A stretch of DNA of 64,000 bases from Warburgia ugandensis (taxonomy: Eukaryota > Streptophyta > Magnoliopsida > Canellales > Canellaceae): assembly GCA_035236585.1 (NCBI GenBank), contig CP141128.1, forward strand, positions 30,300,684 through 30,364,683, given 5' to 3'. A program made the translations under genes and the position numbers. This document shows positions 24,806 through 38,105 of the stretch, piece by piece. Within the stretch, counting starts at the first letter, position 1, and each line of letters starts with the position of its first letter. A model generated the notes under the pieces. It worked only from the letters and a program-made list of their open reading frames with translations, ran no database searches and was not told where the DNA came from.

Positions 24806-27682
24806 ATTAGATCTTATTGATCTCACTATCCATCTTGATCAAATAACCCAATCTTGTCAATCTAAACATTGATTCTTATCAAGCCATTGAATTTAGTGCA
24901 TCGACCATTACAATTCATCAAATAATAATATTTCTATAGTTCTTCCAACCACAAATTTTCATTGAATCATTATATCTTGTTAAGCCATCTGTTCACTTAC
25001 ATCAAAGCATCTTATAACATTAATTCGACTTATGATTTTCATCATATGATCTTGTCTAATTGATCTGACCATTGATTTTTAACAAATCATCTAATCTCAA
25101 CCATCTATCTATCTATCATTTTTTTTTTAATTATTGAATCTCATCAATTTTATAATTTTTTTTCAAATTATCTAAGAATTCATTGTAATTAAATCCCTCA
25201 ATATTGTCAATCCAGCTATAAATTTGATCATGGAATTTCACTTATCTGACCTTTAATTCTCATCAAATCATTCAATCTTGCTTATCTAACCTTTAACTTT
25301 CATGAAATCATTTGATCTTATAGACATGATAGTTGATTTTCATTGAATCTAATTAATTTGACTATTGATTTTTGTCAAATCGTTAGATCTAGTCGATATG
25401 AATATTTCTTATGAACAAATCATTAGATCTCACTGCTCTGAAAGTATATTTAATCAATTCATTGGATCTTGATGAACTCATCATCAATTTTTATTCAATC
25501 ATCGAGTTTGATAAAGATGTTGATTTTCATCAAATCATCCTGATCTTGCTTGTTCAACCATTAATTTTTACCAAATCATTCGATCTCACCAATTTGATGG
25601 TTGATTTTCATCAAATCATTGAATCTCATCAATCTGACAAATGATTTTCATCAAATCATCGGATCTCATTGATCTAACCATTGATTTTGTTCAAATGATT
25701 ACTTCTCATCCATTTGACCATCAAATTCCATTAAATTATCATATCTCATCGATTTGATAATTAATTTCCATCAAATATGATATTTCAACTATTTAATAGT
25801 TTATTTCTATTAAATCATAGAATAAGAAGAATAATTTTTGTTGATTTTCATAAATTCATTGTATCACGACAATCTGATACTTGATTTTCATTAAAACGCT
25901 AATTCTCATTGACTTGTATTTCATTTTCATCAAATCTCTTAAATCAGATTGTTGGTTTCATCAAATCTCAATAATTTCATCCTTAATTTTCATCAAATCT
26001 CAAATCTCATAACTGATCATTGACTTTCATCACATCGTTGGATCTCATTGATCCGACCCTTAATTTTAATCCAATCATCAGGTATGATGATCCATCCATC
26101 AATTTACATCAAATTATTTATTCTGAATGATCCGACTACTGATTTTAATCAATTTATAGGAGTTTATCTATCAGAACATAGATTTTGTTCTTGTTATGGG
26201 ATCACTTTGATCCCACACTTGAATTTATTCAAAACACCAGATTGCATCTATCTGATAATCAATTTACATCAAATCATCAGATCTTGTTGACTTGAAATTA
26301 ATTTTGTTCAAATCATTAGATCACATAAATCCAATTGTAAATTTCCATCAGATCATTGGATCAAATCTCAACAAATTTCAACAAATTATCAAATCTCATT
26401 GATCCAATTGTTGATTTTCATAAAATCAGTGAATATCGTTAATTTGAACCTTGATTTTCAACAAATCACTAGATCTCATCTTTCCACCATACATTCTCAT
26501 CGAGTCATAGAATTCTTTTTGATTTTCATTAAATCATAGTCTTTCAATTATCTAACCATTTATTTTCATTAAATCATCAAATCTAAAGAATCTTTTCAAT
26601 TGATTTTCATAAAATCATTGCACCATAGCAATTCAATGCTTGATTTTCATTAAATCACAAATTCTCATTAACCTACCCATACATCTTCATCAAATGTCTT
26701 AGATCAGCTTATTGGATTTCATGAAATCTCAATAATTTCAACCTTAATTTTTATCAAATTATTAGATCTCTTTGATTTGATCTTTGGTTTCATCTAATCA
26801 TCAAATCTCATAATTGGTTGTTGACTTTCATCAAATCATTTGATCTCATTGATCCGACCTTGATTTCAATCTAATCATCATATATGACGATCCGATCATC
26901 AATTTACATCAAATCATTTGGTTTCAATGATTTGACGATTAATTTTAATCAAACCATAGGAGTTTGTCCATTAGAACATTAATTTTCATCTTGTCATCAA
27001 ATCACCTTGATCCAACACTTGAATTTATTCTAAACATCAAATCTTGTTTATCCGATAATCAATTTACATTAAATCAATGAATCTTGTTGACCTGACAATT
27101 GATTTTGATAAAATCATAGGATCACATAAATCTAATTAAAGATTTTTATCAACTCATTGGATCTCGTCCATGCAACAATCAAGTTTCAATAAATTATCAG
27201 ATCTCATTCAACCAAGCAATGATTTTCATCAAAATCTTTGAATCTCATTGATCCAAACCTTGATTTTCATCAGATCACTATATCTCTTCGTTCCACCATT
27301 GAATTTGTTCAAAACATCATATCTCATCTACTTGATAATCAATTTACATAAAATCAATGAATCTCATTGACCTGACAATTGATTTTGATCAAACCATTGG
27401 ATCACATAAATCCAATTGTCAATTTTCATCAGATCAATGGATCTTGTCCATCAGTAATCAACTTTCACCAAATCTAGTCAATCTAACAAATAACTTTTTA
27501 TCAAATTATTGGATCTTATTGATCCAACCATTGATTTTGTTTAGATGATCATGTCTCGTCCATCCAACCATCAATTTTTATCAAATTATCATATCTCAGA
27601 TATTTGACAATTGATTTTCATATAAAATATTAGATTTGGTTGATCTAAAGCTTGATTTTCATGAAACCATTGAATCTCATTG

Positions 27683-28590
27683 TATGACACCCTGAGTTTT
27701 CAAAAATCTTTTTGAAAACTATTTTGAAATTCGGGAATCCCATGTTTGAAATTCTTTTTTAAAACAAAATAATAGAAATTTTCATTCAGTGATTTTGAAG
27801 ATCTCGATTGTTGCTTCTTACACAAACCCAAGGATTTAAGAGTGAGACGAATGTTTCATTTCTCCCAAAAATCTAATAGAGTTTCCTCTATTTTTTTGGA
27901 CATGTGCATAGTTAATGCATGCACGTGGAACACTTGATAAGCAATACAAAAAAATTTCATCTCTTTGAAAAAAAAATATAAAAACTAATCATATCCAAGA
28001 ACCTTCAGTCATAACCATATCATAATATATTCCACTAAATACAAATGAGTCCACAATCATGAAAGTAAAAATAAATTCATACTTTCCAATAAATTAGAAA
28101 GCTAACCTAAAGTTGTAAAGCTCACCCTTCAAATATTGGAAAATCTCAATCTTCTGAAATTTTGAACTCCAAAGCTACTTTCACGTTTGAAATGTTCATC
28201 CTTCTATCCTAATTCTTCAAACATTGTAAACAAGTACAATGTCTCAGCAAGCTTGAGCTTGTGCAGGTGAAAAAGTTGTTATTTTGGCATACAGTTCATG
28301 ATTTACAACATCAATGTACATTGATAATTTATCATATATAAACAAAACTCATGATGTTTCAAAATAAGTGCTCTTACTAAAATTAAAAGTTCTCAAATCC
28401 TACGTCCAGAAAATTAGTTTACATGTACAAATTAGTATAGTTGATAAATTATTAGGCTTCCATGATTTTGAGTTTTTAAAGGGGTCACTTCCTTGGAATT
28501 CAATTTCCAAGGAATTCAAGTTTTGATTTTATTCCAATTAAAATATATTATAATTACACTAAAAATAACTCAAAATTAAAGGTTGTTACT
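27683..28590 (-). mobile_element. Short solo LTR, family D
   Basis: The satellite is interrupted by 908 bp with CATTG on both sides (27678-27682 and 28591-28595). CATTG is also common in the satellite, so this duplication is less certain than others here. On the minus strand it starts near GTAACAACC and ends GGGTGTCATA, close to LTR ends of neighbouring families. It contains a stem-loop at the expected distance from its 3' end. It could be an LTR shortened by internal deletion. No coding sequence. Confidence 0.65.
28221..28242 (-). other. Stem-loop in family D LTR
   Basis: ACATTGTA (28221-28228) pairs exactly with TACAATGT (28235-28242) across a 6-nt loop. The outer CTGAG is kept on one side only. 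It lies about 540 bp from the LTR's 3' end, like the family C stem-loop. Confidence 0.7.
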
Positions 28591-29724
28591 CATTGATCTC
28601 CCATTGATTTTTATCGTTAGGTCTCGTTGATCTAACTTTTTGTTTTCATCAAACCATTGAATCTTATTGATTTAAAACTTGATTTTAATCAAAACATAGG
28701 ATCTCCTCAGTCCAACTATCAATTTTCATACATCATTAAATCTTGTCAATCCAACCATTGATTTTAATAAAACATTTGAGTCTCATCGATCGATGCTTGA
28801 TTTTTGTCAAATGATCAAATCTAACTAGTTTAGCCCTTGATTTTCATTCAATGATTGGATCTCATCAATCCCAAATTTCCTTTTTATCAAATGGTACTAT
28901 CTCAATTATCTAACAGATGATTTTGATTAAATTATTGGATCTACAGAATATTTTCATTGATGTTTGTCAAATCAATGCATCTCATCAATTGAACACTTGA
29001 TTTTTATTAAATCTCTTATTCTCATTTATTTGCCCATACATTTTCATCAAATCTCTAAGATTGACTATTTGTTTTGATCAAATCTCAATAATTTTGGCCT
29101 TAATTTTATCAAATTATTAGATCTCATTGATCCAATTGTTGATTTCATCTAATCATCACATCTCATAACTGACCATTGATTTTCATTAAATTATTGGATC
29201 TCATCGATCCAACCCTTGATTTTCATCTAATCATCAAATATGTGAATCTGACCATCAATTTACATTAATTCATCTGGTCTCAATGATATGACTGCTTATT
29301 TTAATCAAATCATAGGAGTTTGCCTATAAAAATGCCAATTTTCATCATGTCATTGAATCTCTTTGATCCCACACTAGAATTTATTCAAAACATCACATCT
29401 TGTCTATCAAATAATCAATTTCTATTAAATCATCAAATCTCGTTGACCTAATAATTGATTTTCATAAAATTATTGATCACATAAATTCGATTATTAATTT
29501 TCATCAATTCATTGCATCTCTTTCATTTAACCATCAACTTTCAATGAATTATTGGATCTCATTGATTCAATCATTGATTTTCATCAAATCATCAAATCTC
29601 ATCGATTTGAACCTTGATTTTCATTAAATAACTGGATCTCATCGGTGCACTATACATTCTCATCAAGTCACTAGATCTTGTTGATTCGACCATTGATTTT
29701 CATCAAATTAGTGGATCTTGTTGT
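28591..29724 (+). repeat. 40-bp satellite array, segment 4
   Basis: Plus-oriented 40-bp units continue after the family D insert and stop at insertion G. No 31-bp block and no gene. Confidence 0.88.
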
Positions 29725-30246
29725 TGTGATTTTAAGTTAAAACTTGCAAGTGAATCAAATATAGTAATTCACATGAGGAGGTCGACCCCACTAGGAATCT
29801 AATGGATGTACGATTAGTGGACCCTTCCTTAAATTACTTAATCCTAGTCAAAGGTAGTGAGATTTTTAACCTAAACTAGCAATGAAATTCCAAAATGCAT
29901 AAAATTAGAAACTTTCTAAATTTAAAATTTTCTAAACCTAAACATGAAAACTTCTTAACTAACCTAACACATAAACCAAACCTAAACAATGATTTAATCA
30001 AGAAATCAAAACATGTAATACATATGAAAACAACTAAACAAGTGGTATACATGGAACTAAGCTACAAAGAATGTAAGATGCATGAGTGATCATGAGAATA
30101 TGCATGATCTAGAATTCAGCTTAGGCTAACATGGAATGCGTGAACCCTAAAACATGGAAATCTAAGCAAAGTAAGCAATTATCTAAGGGGCCATACCTCA
30201 AAGACCATGCTCATATCCCATGGAGTTGTGTATGGTTCTTGAATCT

Positions 30247-30247
<1 letters not shown>

Positions 30248-30329
<82 letters not shown>
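30248..30329. repeat. GT dinucleotide microsatellite, about 41 units
   Basis: An uninterrupted run of alternating G and T of about 82 bp. It produces the run of alternating Val and Cys in the frame 30131-30370, which is therefore not a gene. Confidence 0.97.
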
Positions 30330-30331
<2 letters not shown>

Positions 30332-30579
30332 CCCAAGTACAAAACTAATCTAAAGGTGCACATAAGTTAAGGTAAATGACACATGGAGTTTAGCATGAAG
30401 AACTCAATTAAATAACCATGAAAAACAAAGTTTAAATCACATGAAACATTCATGAAATGTAAACTTCCAACATGAATCAAACTTTAATCTCATTGAATGT
30501 CAACTGGATACAAATGTACCACACATCATTCAATGCTTCAATTACAACCAGAAATAAAGATTATCCATCTTCCCACACT

Positions 30580-30950
30580 CAATTCCTAAGCATGCATGTA
30601 ATATCTAAGAGAGATCTAAGGGAAACAAGGAAGGAAATTGGGAAATAAAAGCAAGAGATGAGTAAATCAATTTAGGAATTCAAGAAGCAAGGAACTTGAT
30701 CTAAAAACCTCACTCGTTTATCACTAGAAGAGAGTTTTAGCTTTATATTCAAGGATCGAAGAGCAATTCCTAAGCATGCATGTAATATCTAAGAGAGATC
30801 TAAGGGAAACAAGGAAGGAAATTGGGAAATAAAGCAAGAGATGAGTAAATCAATTTAGGAATTCAAGAAGCAAGGAACTTGATCTAAAAACCTCACTCTC
30901 TTGTTTATCACTAGAAGAGAGTTTTAGCTTTATATTCAAGGATCAAAGAG
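30580..30950. repeat. 184-bp tandem duplication in insertion G
   Basis: The segment starting 'caattcctaagcatgcatg' at 30580 recurs at 30764 almost unchanged; the second copy is about 187 bp because of small indels. Near identity means it is recent relative to the surrounding decay. Confidence 0.93.
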
Positions 30951-31900
30951 GGAAAACACCTAAGGGAAGCAAAGGAAGAAAAATCAATGTAAAGCAAAGG
31001 GATTTGAACATGAAATCAAGGAACAAACAAGCAACAAAACAAGGATACAAGAAAAGCACTAACCTTAACTTAAGGACATCAAAGAAAGATCAAAACCTAA
31101 AGTGAAGAGGCATGGAATGGCTGGAGGAGATGCCTACCATGGATAAAATTGTTGAAGTGCTTAGGAGGGGAGAAGGGTGGAGAACTACTCCTTCCATGAA
31201 GAGGACTATCTCCCCTTCTCCAACATTATTCTGTGCCTAAACTCCTCTTTGGGGTGTTCATTTATTTGGTTTATGTAGTTTCCTAGGGTAACTTAAAGCG
31301 AAGGTGTGGTGGAGATGAAATAAGAAGGGGATTGGATGGCTAGGATGAGAGGTTAGCTAGGGTTTTGAAGAGCGATAGGTGGCTACATCTTTGGTTGTCT
31401 TAAGGTGGGGAGATGCCCTTGTTTTAGGAGGGGTCTCCCCCCTTCAAAAACTATTGATGCACTTGAAATATGGAAAGTGTAATTGGATGGGATGAGGCAA
31501 GAGAGAAAGAGAAGAATATGGGAGGAAAGAAAGTGAGAGAAAAAGATAGGAAAGAGAGGTGCTATAGGGAAAAGTGATTGGCTAGGTGGTTTTGTAGGAA
31601 ATGGGAATTGGTTGGATGGTTGGAATAGAAGTTTGGGAAGGTGGGGAAGTTTTAGAAGATAGGACTCTTGAATGGAAAGTTAAATTCGTGGTGCATGTTA
31701 GTGGTAAGGTGGAAAGTGAGAAAAAAGTGTGATAAAACATGCAAAAACATAAAAAATGGAGGGGTCTCTTCCTATTGGTCCATATGCTACCTTATCCTAG
31801 TGTATTTTCCCTCAATTATCTTCAAAATATCACCATAAATCCCAAGGATAAGTCTTTGGATTCTCCTCTAACCATGGCCTTCCATTTAGTTAGATAGACA

Positions 31901-32560
31901 AGATTTGATGACTAGATAAAAATCAATGATCAAATCGACAAGATTGGGTGATTTGATGAAGATGGAGGGTTGGATCAACAAGATCCAATGATTTGATAAA
32001 GGATTACTTTTTTCTCTTAGATTTGAGCAAGGATAAACTTGACTCAAGGGGTTTGATATAAGAACACCTCTGATCTTATCTGATTTGATAAGAAAAATCT
32101 TCAATCTTGAAAATTCAAACAAAGATAGTGTCTAGTTTTTCTTATTTGAGAAAAGACCACCTTTGATTCTTTGAATTTGAGAAACAGACACCACCAAGAC
32201 TTAGAATTGATTTTAGGGTCAACAGGATTCTAAATTTGTAAAAAAAATTGAAAGATAGATAAATAAGATCCCATGACTCGTAGAGATTATTTGGTTGAGT
32301 TAATGGGATTGAATGATTTGATAAAAATTAGAGGTCAAGTTAATAAGATCCAATGATGTGACAAAAATGAATGGTTCGATCAATGAGATATGGTGATTTA
32401 CTTATAATCAATGGTTGGATCAAAGAGATCTAATGATTTGTTAAATATAAATAGTAACATCAATAACATGTAATGATTTAATGAAAACTAATGATTGGAT
32501 CAAGGAGATTCAATGATTAGATAAAGATTAATAATATGATCTATTATACCAATGATATTA
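31901..32560 (-). repeat. Inverted satellite segment 3
   Basis: From 31901 to the family A LTR the satellite reads as its reverse complement, including an inverted 31-bp block (32005-32225). It is the last satellite in the window, so it cannot be told whether this is a local inversion or the orientation of the array beyond. Confidence 0.85.
32005..32225 (-). repeat. 31-bp sub-repeat block, copy 8 (inverted)
   Basis: Reverse-complement block. It shares variants ('tttgagaaacagacacc' as complement, 'aagaacacctc') with the copy at 9718-9925 and not with the others. Confidence 0.8.
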
Positions 32561-35500
32561 TGTAATACCTGCTAATTTTAAAATTCTAAAAATTCCTAAT
32601 TACGTGGAAATTTGAAATTTTGTGGAATTTAGAATATTGGAAATTTGAAAATTTTTAAAAATGACATCACAGATTAAGACTTCAATATTTGGAATGTACA
32701 CGAGAAATGAAATTCAACATCACTAAGAATGCTAAAATCTGAGACTGCATGAAAAATGGCTAATTATTTTTATTTCTCTATTTAATAAATTAAATGAAAA
32801 GGGTAGAAATGTAATTGTACATGTGGGCTCACAAAATCAGGCATTGAAAATGATGAGATGATGTGCATTTATTAGGCATGGCTATGATTACCAGCATCTA
32901 TGGCTGGTAATCATTTTTGGAATAAATAAAATTATATTTTTAAATAAAAATAAATATTTTAAAAACAGTATTTCCTTCATCATTTTCCTCCCCTACATTA
33001 AACCTACTCCATTTCCCATGTCGCCAGTGACAACGATCCAACAGCCACAGTAATGACACAAAGGCCTGGGCACATGCTAGCAGTGCATGCGTCATTTCTA
33101 GAAGAGATGAAATGTGCATGCATCCTAGTGATGGTGCACTCCTCCATCTAGTGATGATGATGCATGCAAGACGCATTCCATACCTCCGTGCATGTCCCCG
33201 CAACGCTGAATTTAATTATTTGATCCAGAAATTGATTCTAGACTATTCATTCACAAAAAAACTCAATTGTGGGACCTACAGAGGTCCTAATCATGATCCA
33301 AGACATTCATTGAGTTCGTTTCAACAACGCAGACTTAGATTTATTTGATCAAATGACAAAATACCATTCAATGACCTAGATTAGGCCAATCAATGGATGA
33401 TCAGAGTTTAGAAATTGATTGTATGCATCAAATATGTGATGATCTAGTGGATTAGAAGAACAGATCCAATGTGATTGTCAAGAAAAGTGTTCTTGACTGT
33501 TGATCTAATCATGTGCCTTAGAGTTGCCTGATTAGAGAGCAATCTGACCTTTAGATCAATGTGTAATTATGGATATACATTTAAATCATTAAATAAGCAT
33601 AGAAATTAGATGGATCATGATAAAAATAATTGGAAATGATGATAAGATGTTGCTTATAAGTGACAATAAACAATCCAATGGTTGGATTGTCTCCAAACTT
33701 CATAAGATGAAAGTGGCTGAACTTTTATGGATCTAGGGACACTAATTGAATGAATCATAACTTAGATTGATGATAAAAGATGATAGATTATTGTCTAGGC
33801 ATTAGAAAAATTAACATTTAGTTCAAGATTGCCCTAATTAAGGGTTAATTAGATGATCTGCATCATTAATCTAGGATTAACTACCAGATCAAATTAATTT
33901 ATTTTGAGATTTGATAACACCAAGTGATTGGATGACTTAGTGTGACTTATGATGTGACAAGTACATCAGAGCACGTGATTTGATATTGCCTGCGCGCTTG
34001 ATTAGAGTATCACGTTTTTTAGGTAGGTGATTACGTTTGAGATTTTTTCATTATTTCATAGATATGACGTATTGTCTGGGAACTTTGAGGCATGTGTTTT
34101 ATGCCCTATCGTGTTTTAATAAAATGTATTCATTATTACATGTCCAATATCATGAAAGTTTGATTTATATGATTATCCATGTTTTGACATGTGATGGATG
34201 ATATGTTATCATGCCTTTTGACTCAAGCCTGTTGAGGTTTATTTCACATGGGAGTTTTCCATAGCTTATAGAGTGTTTTGCTATTTTATGATGGTTGTTT
34301 TTGCCTAATGGGTTCTATGCTAGAAGAGTACTACGGTTGGCTACCCGCCCTCTGAATTTATATTATAAACACTAGCCTTGATAAGTGGCAATTGCTTGCA
34401 GTTTGTGGTAATCATGGGCAGGCCACCCACGCAAGTTCGACCGACTCATGCCTCTGTTGACACTAGTCTCCCATTTCGGTGTCAATGGTGAGTGGCAGTT
34501 GTTTAAACCCTAGAGTGGTTGCCACTGCAGCATAATAGCCCGTACTCTTATTTTGTATGCTCATGTAGTATGGATATATTGGGTGAAGCCTATGTGGGCG
34601 ACCAGATGTGGACATGCCTAAGGGTCGAGTGAGCTACCTGGTGTGCTAGCTATAGGTGAGGAACCTTGAAATCATATGTGGTATTGATATGTTGGGTGAA
34701 GCCTATGTGGGTGGGCCTATGGATTGAGCGAGCTACGGGTAAGGAACCTTGAAATTGGAATGAGTACTCATCTCCAGTGATATGAGTGCAGTGAGACACT
34801 CTTAGGGCTTGATTATGAACGGTGCCTTGTTCATCATGACATGCATGTATATTATGATGTGGACACTAAGTCTTATTTGCTTTTGACAGATGCATATCCA
34901 TGTATTACTCGTGCTTTGTATGCCATGGTCATTGGATTTGATATTGTCTTATTTAGACAAAAATCATGCTTTAATTATTATTGTTTTGTTTAGACTCATG
35001 AGTTTTCATGCTTTATTCATTATAAATGACTGATGATTTAATGTGAATTGTAAATGATTTGCTCTTTGAGATTCGCCATGGTGTTGATATCCTATGCAAA
35101 CTATTTTATCGCTTGTTTTATTTCTTATAATCATGTACACAAACAATAGCTTGCTGAGGTATTGCTTTGTTTGCAATGCCTTAGATTTGGAACACGATAG
35201 CACTAAGGGAAACTAGGTGGAGCAACACTAATTGAGTGAGGACCACGAGGACCATCTACCACTTAGTATTCAAAGATTGACGTGGTATATGTCTCCCTAA
35301 CTTGTGATTAGACTTGTTTTGGGCTATATAGGGATGTTATTATGTGGATGGTATTGGACCCACACTTTTGTATAGTATACATTTGCTTACACATGTGTGT
35401 GTATGATGTGGTGATCATGGATGGAACCCTGGGGATTATGGACATTTTGTTATTATTATCTCTTTCATGGTCGATGATTTTGATTAGACGTGGTTTTATA

Positions 35501-35709
35501 TTGAGCATGCTCAGCGTACTAATGATTTGATTTCGTTTATTGCTTTTTGGATTTGGATGACCCTCGGGGTTTTCTTTTTAAGCAGTTCCCTTGAAACAGT
35601 TGTGCTATTTATATTAAATGTGAGTTTTCTATCTCACGGATCCCGTCTAAACATATTATTATTATTATTATTATTATATATTGGGGAAAGGTTTTTGAAA
35701 ACCTGGGCA
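32561..35709 (+). repeat. Family A 5' LTR
   Basis: About 3.15 kb, starting TGTAATACCTGC and ending ACCTGGGCA just before the primer-binding site. Its first 1.2-1.3 kb aligns with 44766-45973. A moderately GC-rich patch lies near 33000-33200. A stem-loop lies about 530 bp before the 3' end. Small frames inside (32940-33348, 35006-35769) show no recognised domain. Confidence 0.82.
35154..35184 (+). other. Stem-loop in family A LTR with two G-T pairs
   Basis: CTGAGGTATTGC (35154-35165) faces GCAATGCCTTAG (35173-35184) over a 7-nt loop. Twelve positions pair if two G-U pairs are allowed, which would suit RNA rather than a DNA palindrome. Same relative place as in families B and C. Confidence 0.75.
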
Positions 35710-35711
35710 TT

Positions 35712-35728
35712 TGGTATTAAAGCCAGGG
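35712..35728 (+). promoter_or_regulatory. Primer-binding site, family A
   Basis: TGGTATTAAAGCCAGGG two bases after the 5' LTR end resembles the plant consensus TGGTATCAGAGCC, complementary to the 3' end of initiator-methionine tRNA, with two changes. It fixes the element's direction as plus. Confidence 0.8.
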
Positions 35729-35840
35729 TTTATTCCATCATCACCACTTTAAGGGTCCAATTAGATTGACAACCCATGAATTTAGGTTAAGACTTAGATA
35801 GGAAGAATATTTATACAATGTGATATTTAAACTTTGATAG

Positions 35841-35970
35841 ATGGCTCCTCAATGGAAGACTAGGTCCACCGTCACTCCACCAGTTGCCACCCCTGTCGAG
35901 TTATCAGGGCAAGGGAATCGTGACACAGACTTAGTGGCCCGAATGGTACAAAGCCAGATACCACGCATAT
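35841..35970 (+). pseudogene. Probable start of family A gag, decayed
   Basis: An ATG at 35841, about 110 bp after the primer-binding site, opens a frame beginning MAPQWKTRS that is rich in Thr, Pro and Val. It hits a stop after about 43 codons, near 35970. Position and composition fit the start of a chromovirus gag, but no conserved gag core is visible. The call rests mainly on position. Confidence 0.4.
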
Positions 35971-37560
35971 AGTCTATTGAGTGAGATGATTCCTGAGTAT
36001 GAGTTACAGAGATAACTCATATGGAGATATGGAGGATTGTGAAATAGTTGATGCCATGAGGATTGGCAAACCTTCTTTAGTAAAGATGAAACTTTAATCC
36101 TCATATGATTATGAGGAAACACACTTTTAGGGAAAGTGAGTGATTCTTGCAGTATATAATCTAGATGGAGAGTATAATTGATGATGCAAATGAGAACTTT
36201 ATTATATGATGGAAGGTCTATTCACATGGACTACCCTATGAGAGTTCAAGTCCTAATTTGGACAGTATGTATAAGCACATGAAGAGGCATAACGACTATT
36301 GTACAATAATCATGAGATAATAATGGAAAAGGATAAGAAATGATTACAACTGATGAGAACTCGAGGAAGTGAAGAGGAGTATTGTATTAATTTAAACTAG
36401 AAGTGGATTTATTTGACGAATAAATACTAATATGGTGGAAATAATTGAAAAGTTGATGAGATGAGATCTAAATGTGCTATGGATGAATATGAACTATGAG
36501 GTGAAACTTAATGGGATATTGTGTATATAGAAATTTTGATAACTAGTCATTAATATGAAATTAATACTTATGAATTATTTTGAGGATTTTACTGTGATTT
36601 ACATATGCATAGCACTTGAGGATATAAAAACCATTTTATGAAAATAGTTAGTAGTAATGATGTTAATCAAGTGATGAGAAAGAAATGATAATGTTATTAT
36701 GAAAGATCAATTTCATTGGATTTGAAATTGATTTTACTTGTTATGAGCATGAAATGGATTATTAGTTAAAGGAAATCTAAGGACAAAGGTGAGTATACCT
36801 AAAATGTAATTACGAGGATTCTAATGATAGTCGTATGAGAGGATGTGTTTCCCCATTTTCAAGATTTTTATCCAGAAGGCTCTTAAGAATGCTTGTAATG
36901 ATCGGTACTTTGTCATATGAGCAGCTAGTGAGATTGTTAAAGTTACAATTGTAGAATAGAAGAATTTGATAATTTAATAGTATTAAGCCTATTTACACTG
37001 CTAAAGATAATTGCTCTAACCCCATTAGAAATAAGAGGCTACAAATAGAATTATTAATGGATTGACACCTAGATTGTGGAGATAGTTGATCTTAGCATGT
37101 TGCATATTAGTGATAAAGGCAATAGACATAGCTTTTTATTTTGAGGAAAATTTGCTTAGGGCTGGGGGGGCTACCTGCAGAGACACAGATGTGGACAATT
37201 CAAGTCAGCCCAGTAAGAGCAAGAGACTATTTTATCAATATAGTTACATAGGTCATTGAGCCATTGATATCTAAACAAGTAGTGTTAGAATGTGGACATG
37301 GGAAGGTGCCTTAGTTGTATGGACAAACACCTAAACAATATTGCGTTAGAATGATAGACCACCACAATAGTGGTAGTAACATTGGTAGCCATCATTACAA
37401 TGGCAATCTTAGAGACACTGTGACTATGCTTGTTAGGACGTTCTTTAAAGACTATCTCAAAGGACAATGTGTCTGACAGATTGACATTAAAGACAAAACA
37501 GAAATGACCCCACATTGGTAATGATGAGTTGTTACCATTACTTAAGACAAGTACTAGCCT
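35971..37560 (+). other. Family A internal region, no readable domain
   Basis: AT-rich sequence where gag would be expected. No frame longer than about 90 codons and no motif I can recognise, including no clear zinc knuckle. The minus-strand frame 37285-37563 looks accidental. Probably gag decayed beyond recognition by eye. Confidence 0.5.
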
Positions 37561-37680
37561 CAACCCAAGTTATTGAAGGTACTCTCGTGGTTGTTGATAG
37601 ACACACCGGAGTCCTTGATATAAGATCCAGTCATCCTTGTGGTTTAAGTGTTGGCACCCTGATGAATGTGCCTGTATATA
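37561..37680 (+). pseudogene. Possible retropepsin remnant of family A
   Basis: One frame reads VIEGTLVV, then about eight residues, then VLDIRSSH. Plant Ty3/gypsy proteases carry GTL followed by VLFDSGSSH around the active-site Asp, so the spacing and the D-x-x-SSH core fit. The active-site Gly is not conserved, and the frame stops soon after. The call is tentative because the match is short and made by eye. Confidence 0.35.
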
Positions 37681-38105
37681 TATGAGGCAGTCCTTGGGTT
37701 GGAAGTTATGAAGTAGATGGGCAAGTTATTGAAATTTGTAAGCCCTTCTAAGAAGTACTGGTGGAAATGATGATGAGAGGGAGGATAGATACTAATTTTA
37801 TCCTACTCGAACCATTGATCATGATATCATCCATGGGATGGATACTAATTGTAGAAGGATAGTGGATTTTCATGAGGAAAAGATTACTTTTTAGTGTACT
37901 CGAACAATCAGTGACCTCATTTTTGTGTAGGAAGAGCATCACTGAGGTTTGTGTTATTTTTTCCTTGAAGGCAGTGTAGTACTTTCCTAAGACGCCAAGT
38001 CCTCCTTGTTAGTGTGACAGTGGATGACAGAGAGTGTCCACAAATTGAGCACACATATGGAGTGCGAGAATTTACGATCTTCCTAAGGAGGTTTCAAGAT
38101 TTTAC
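37681..38105. other. Family A internal sequence up to the family B insert
   Basis: No domain recognised. The minus-strand frame 37748-37942 has no support. The last five bases (TTTAC, 38101-38105) are the left target duplication of the family B insertion. Confidence 0.5.

Larger units (their letters stand above)
16674..27682 (+). repeat. 40-bp satellite array, segment 3
   Basis: The longest uninterrupted stretch of the array, about 11 kb. It contains 31-bp blocks at 16793, 21773 and 24603 plus an inverted copy near 19880 inside an inverted segment. A higher-order landmark recurs near 24255. Short frames such as 23002-23214, 25411-25644, 26048-26290 and 27357-27548 all translate the same periodic sequence and are not taken as genes. 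Confidence 0.9.
29725..31900. mobile_element. Unclassified 2.2-kb insertion G, LTR-like
   Basis: Non-satellite sequence starting near TGTGATTTTAAG and ending near GATAGACA, which fits TG...CA ends, but the flanks show no target duplication. Near its left end is 'aacttgcaagtgaatc' followed by 'gaggtcgaccccactagg', resembling a stretch I associate with plant LTR elements; this is a weak, memory-based link. It holds a long GT microsatellite and a 184-bp tandem duplication. The small frames at 29895-30089 and 30131-30370 show no domain. The satellite is plus-oriented on its left and inverted on its right. Confidence 0.5.

Noticed and set aside
27678..28595. CATTG around family D as firm proof of target duplication
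   Set aside because: CATTG is one of the commonest words of the satellite, so the match may be chance; it was kept only as supporting evidence.
30131..30370. 79-codon frame with a long Val-Cys run
   Set aside because: It is the translation of the GT microsatellite at 30248-30329.
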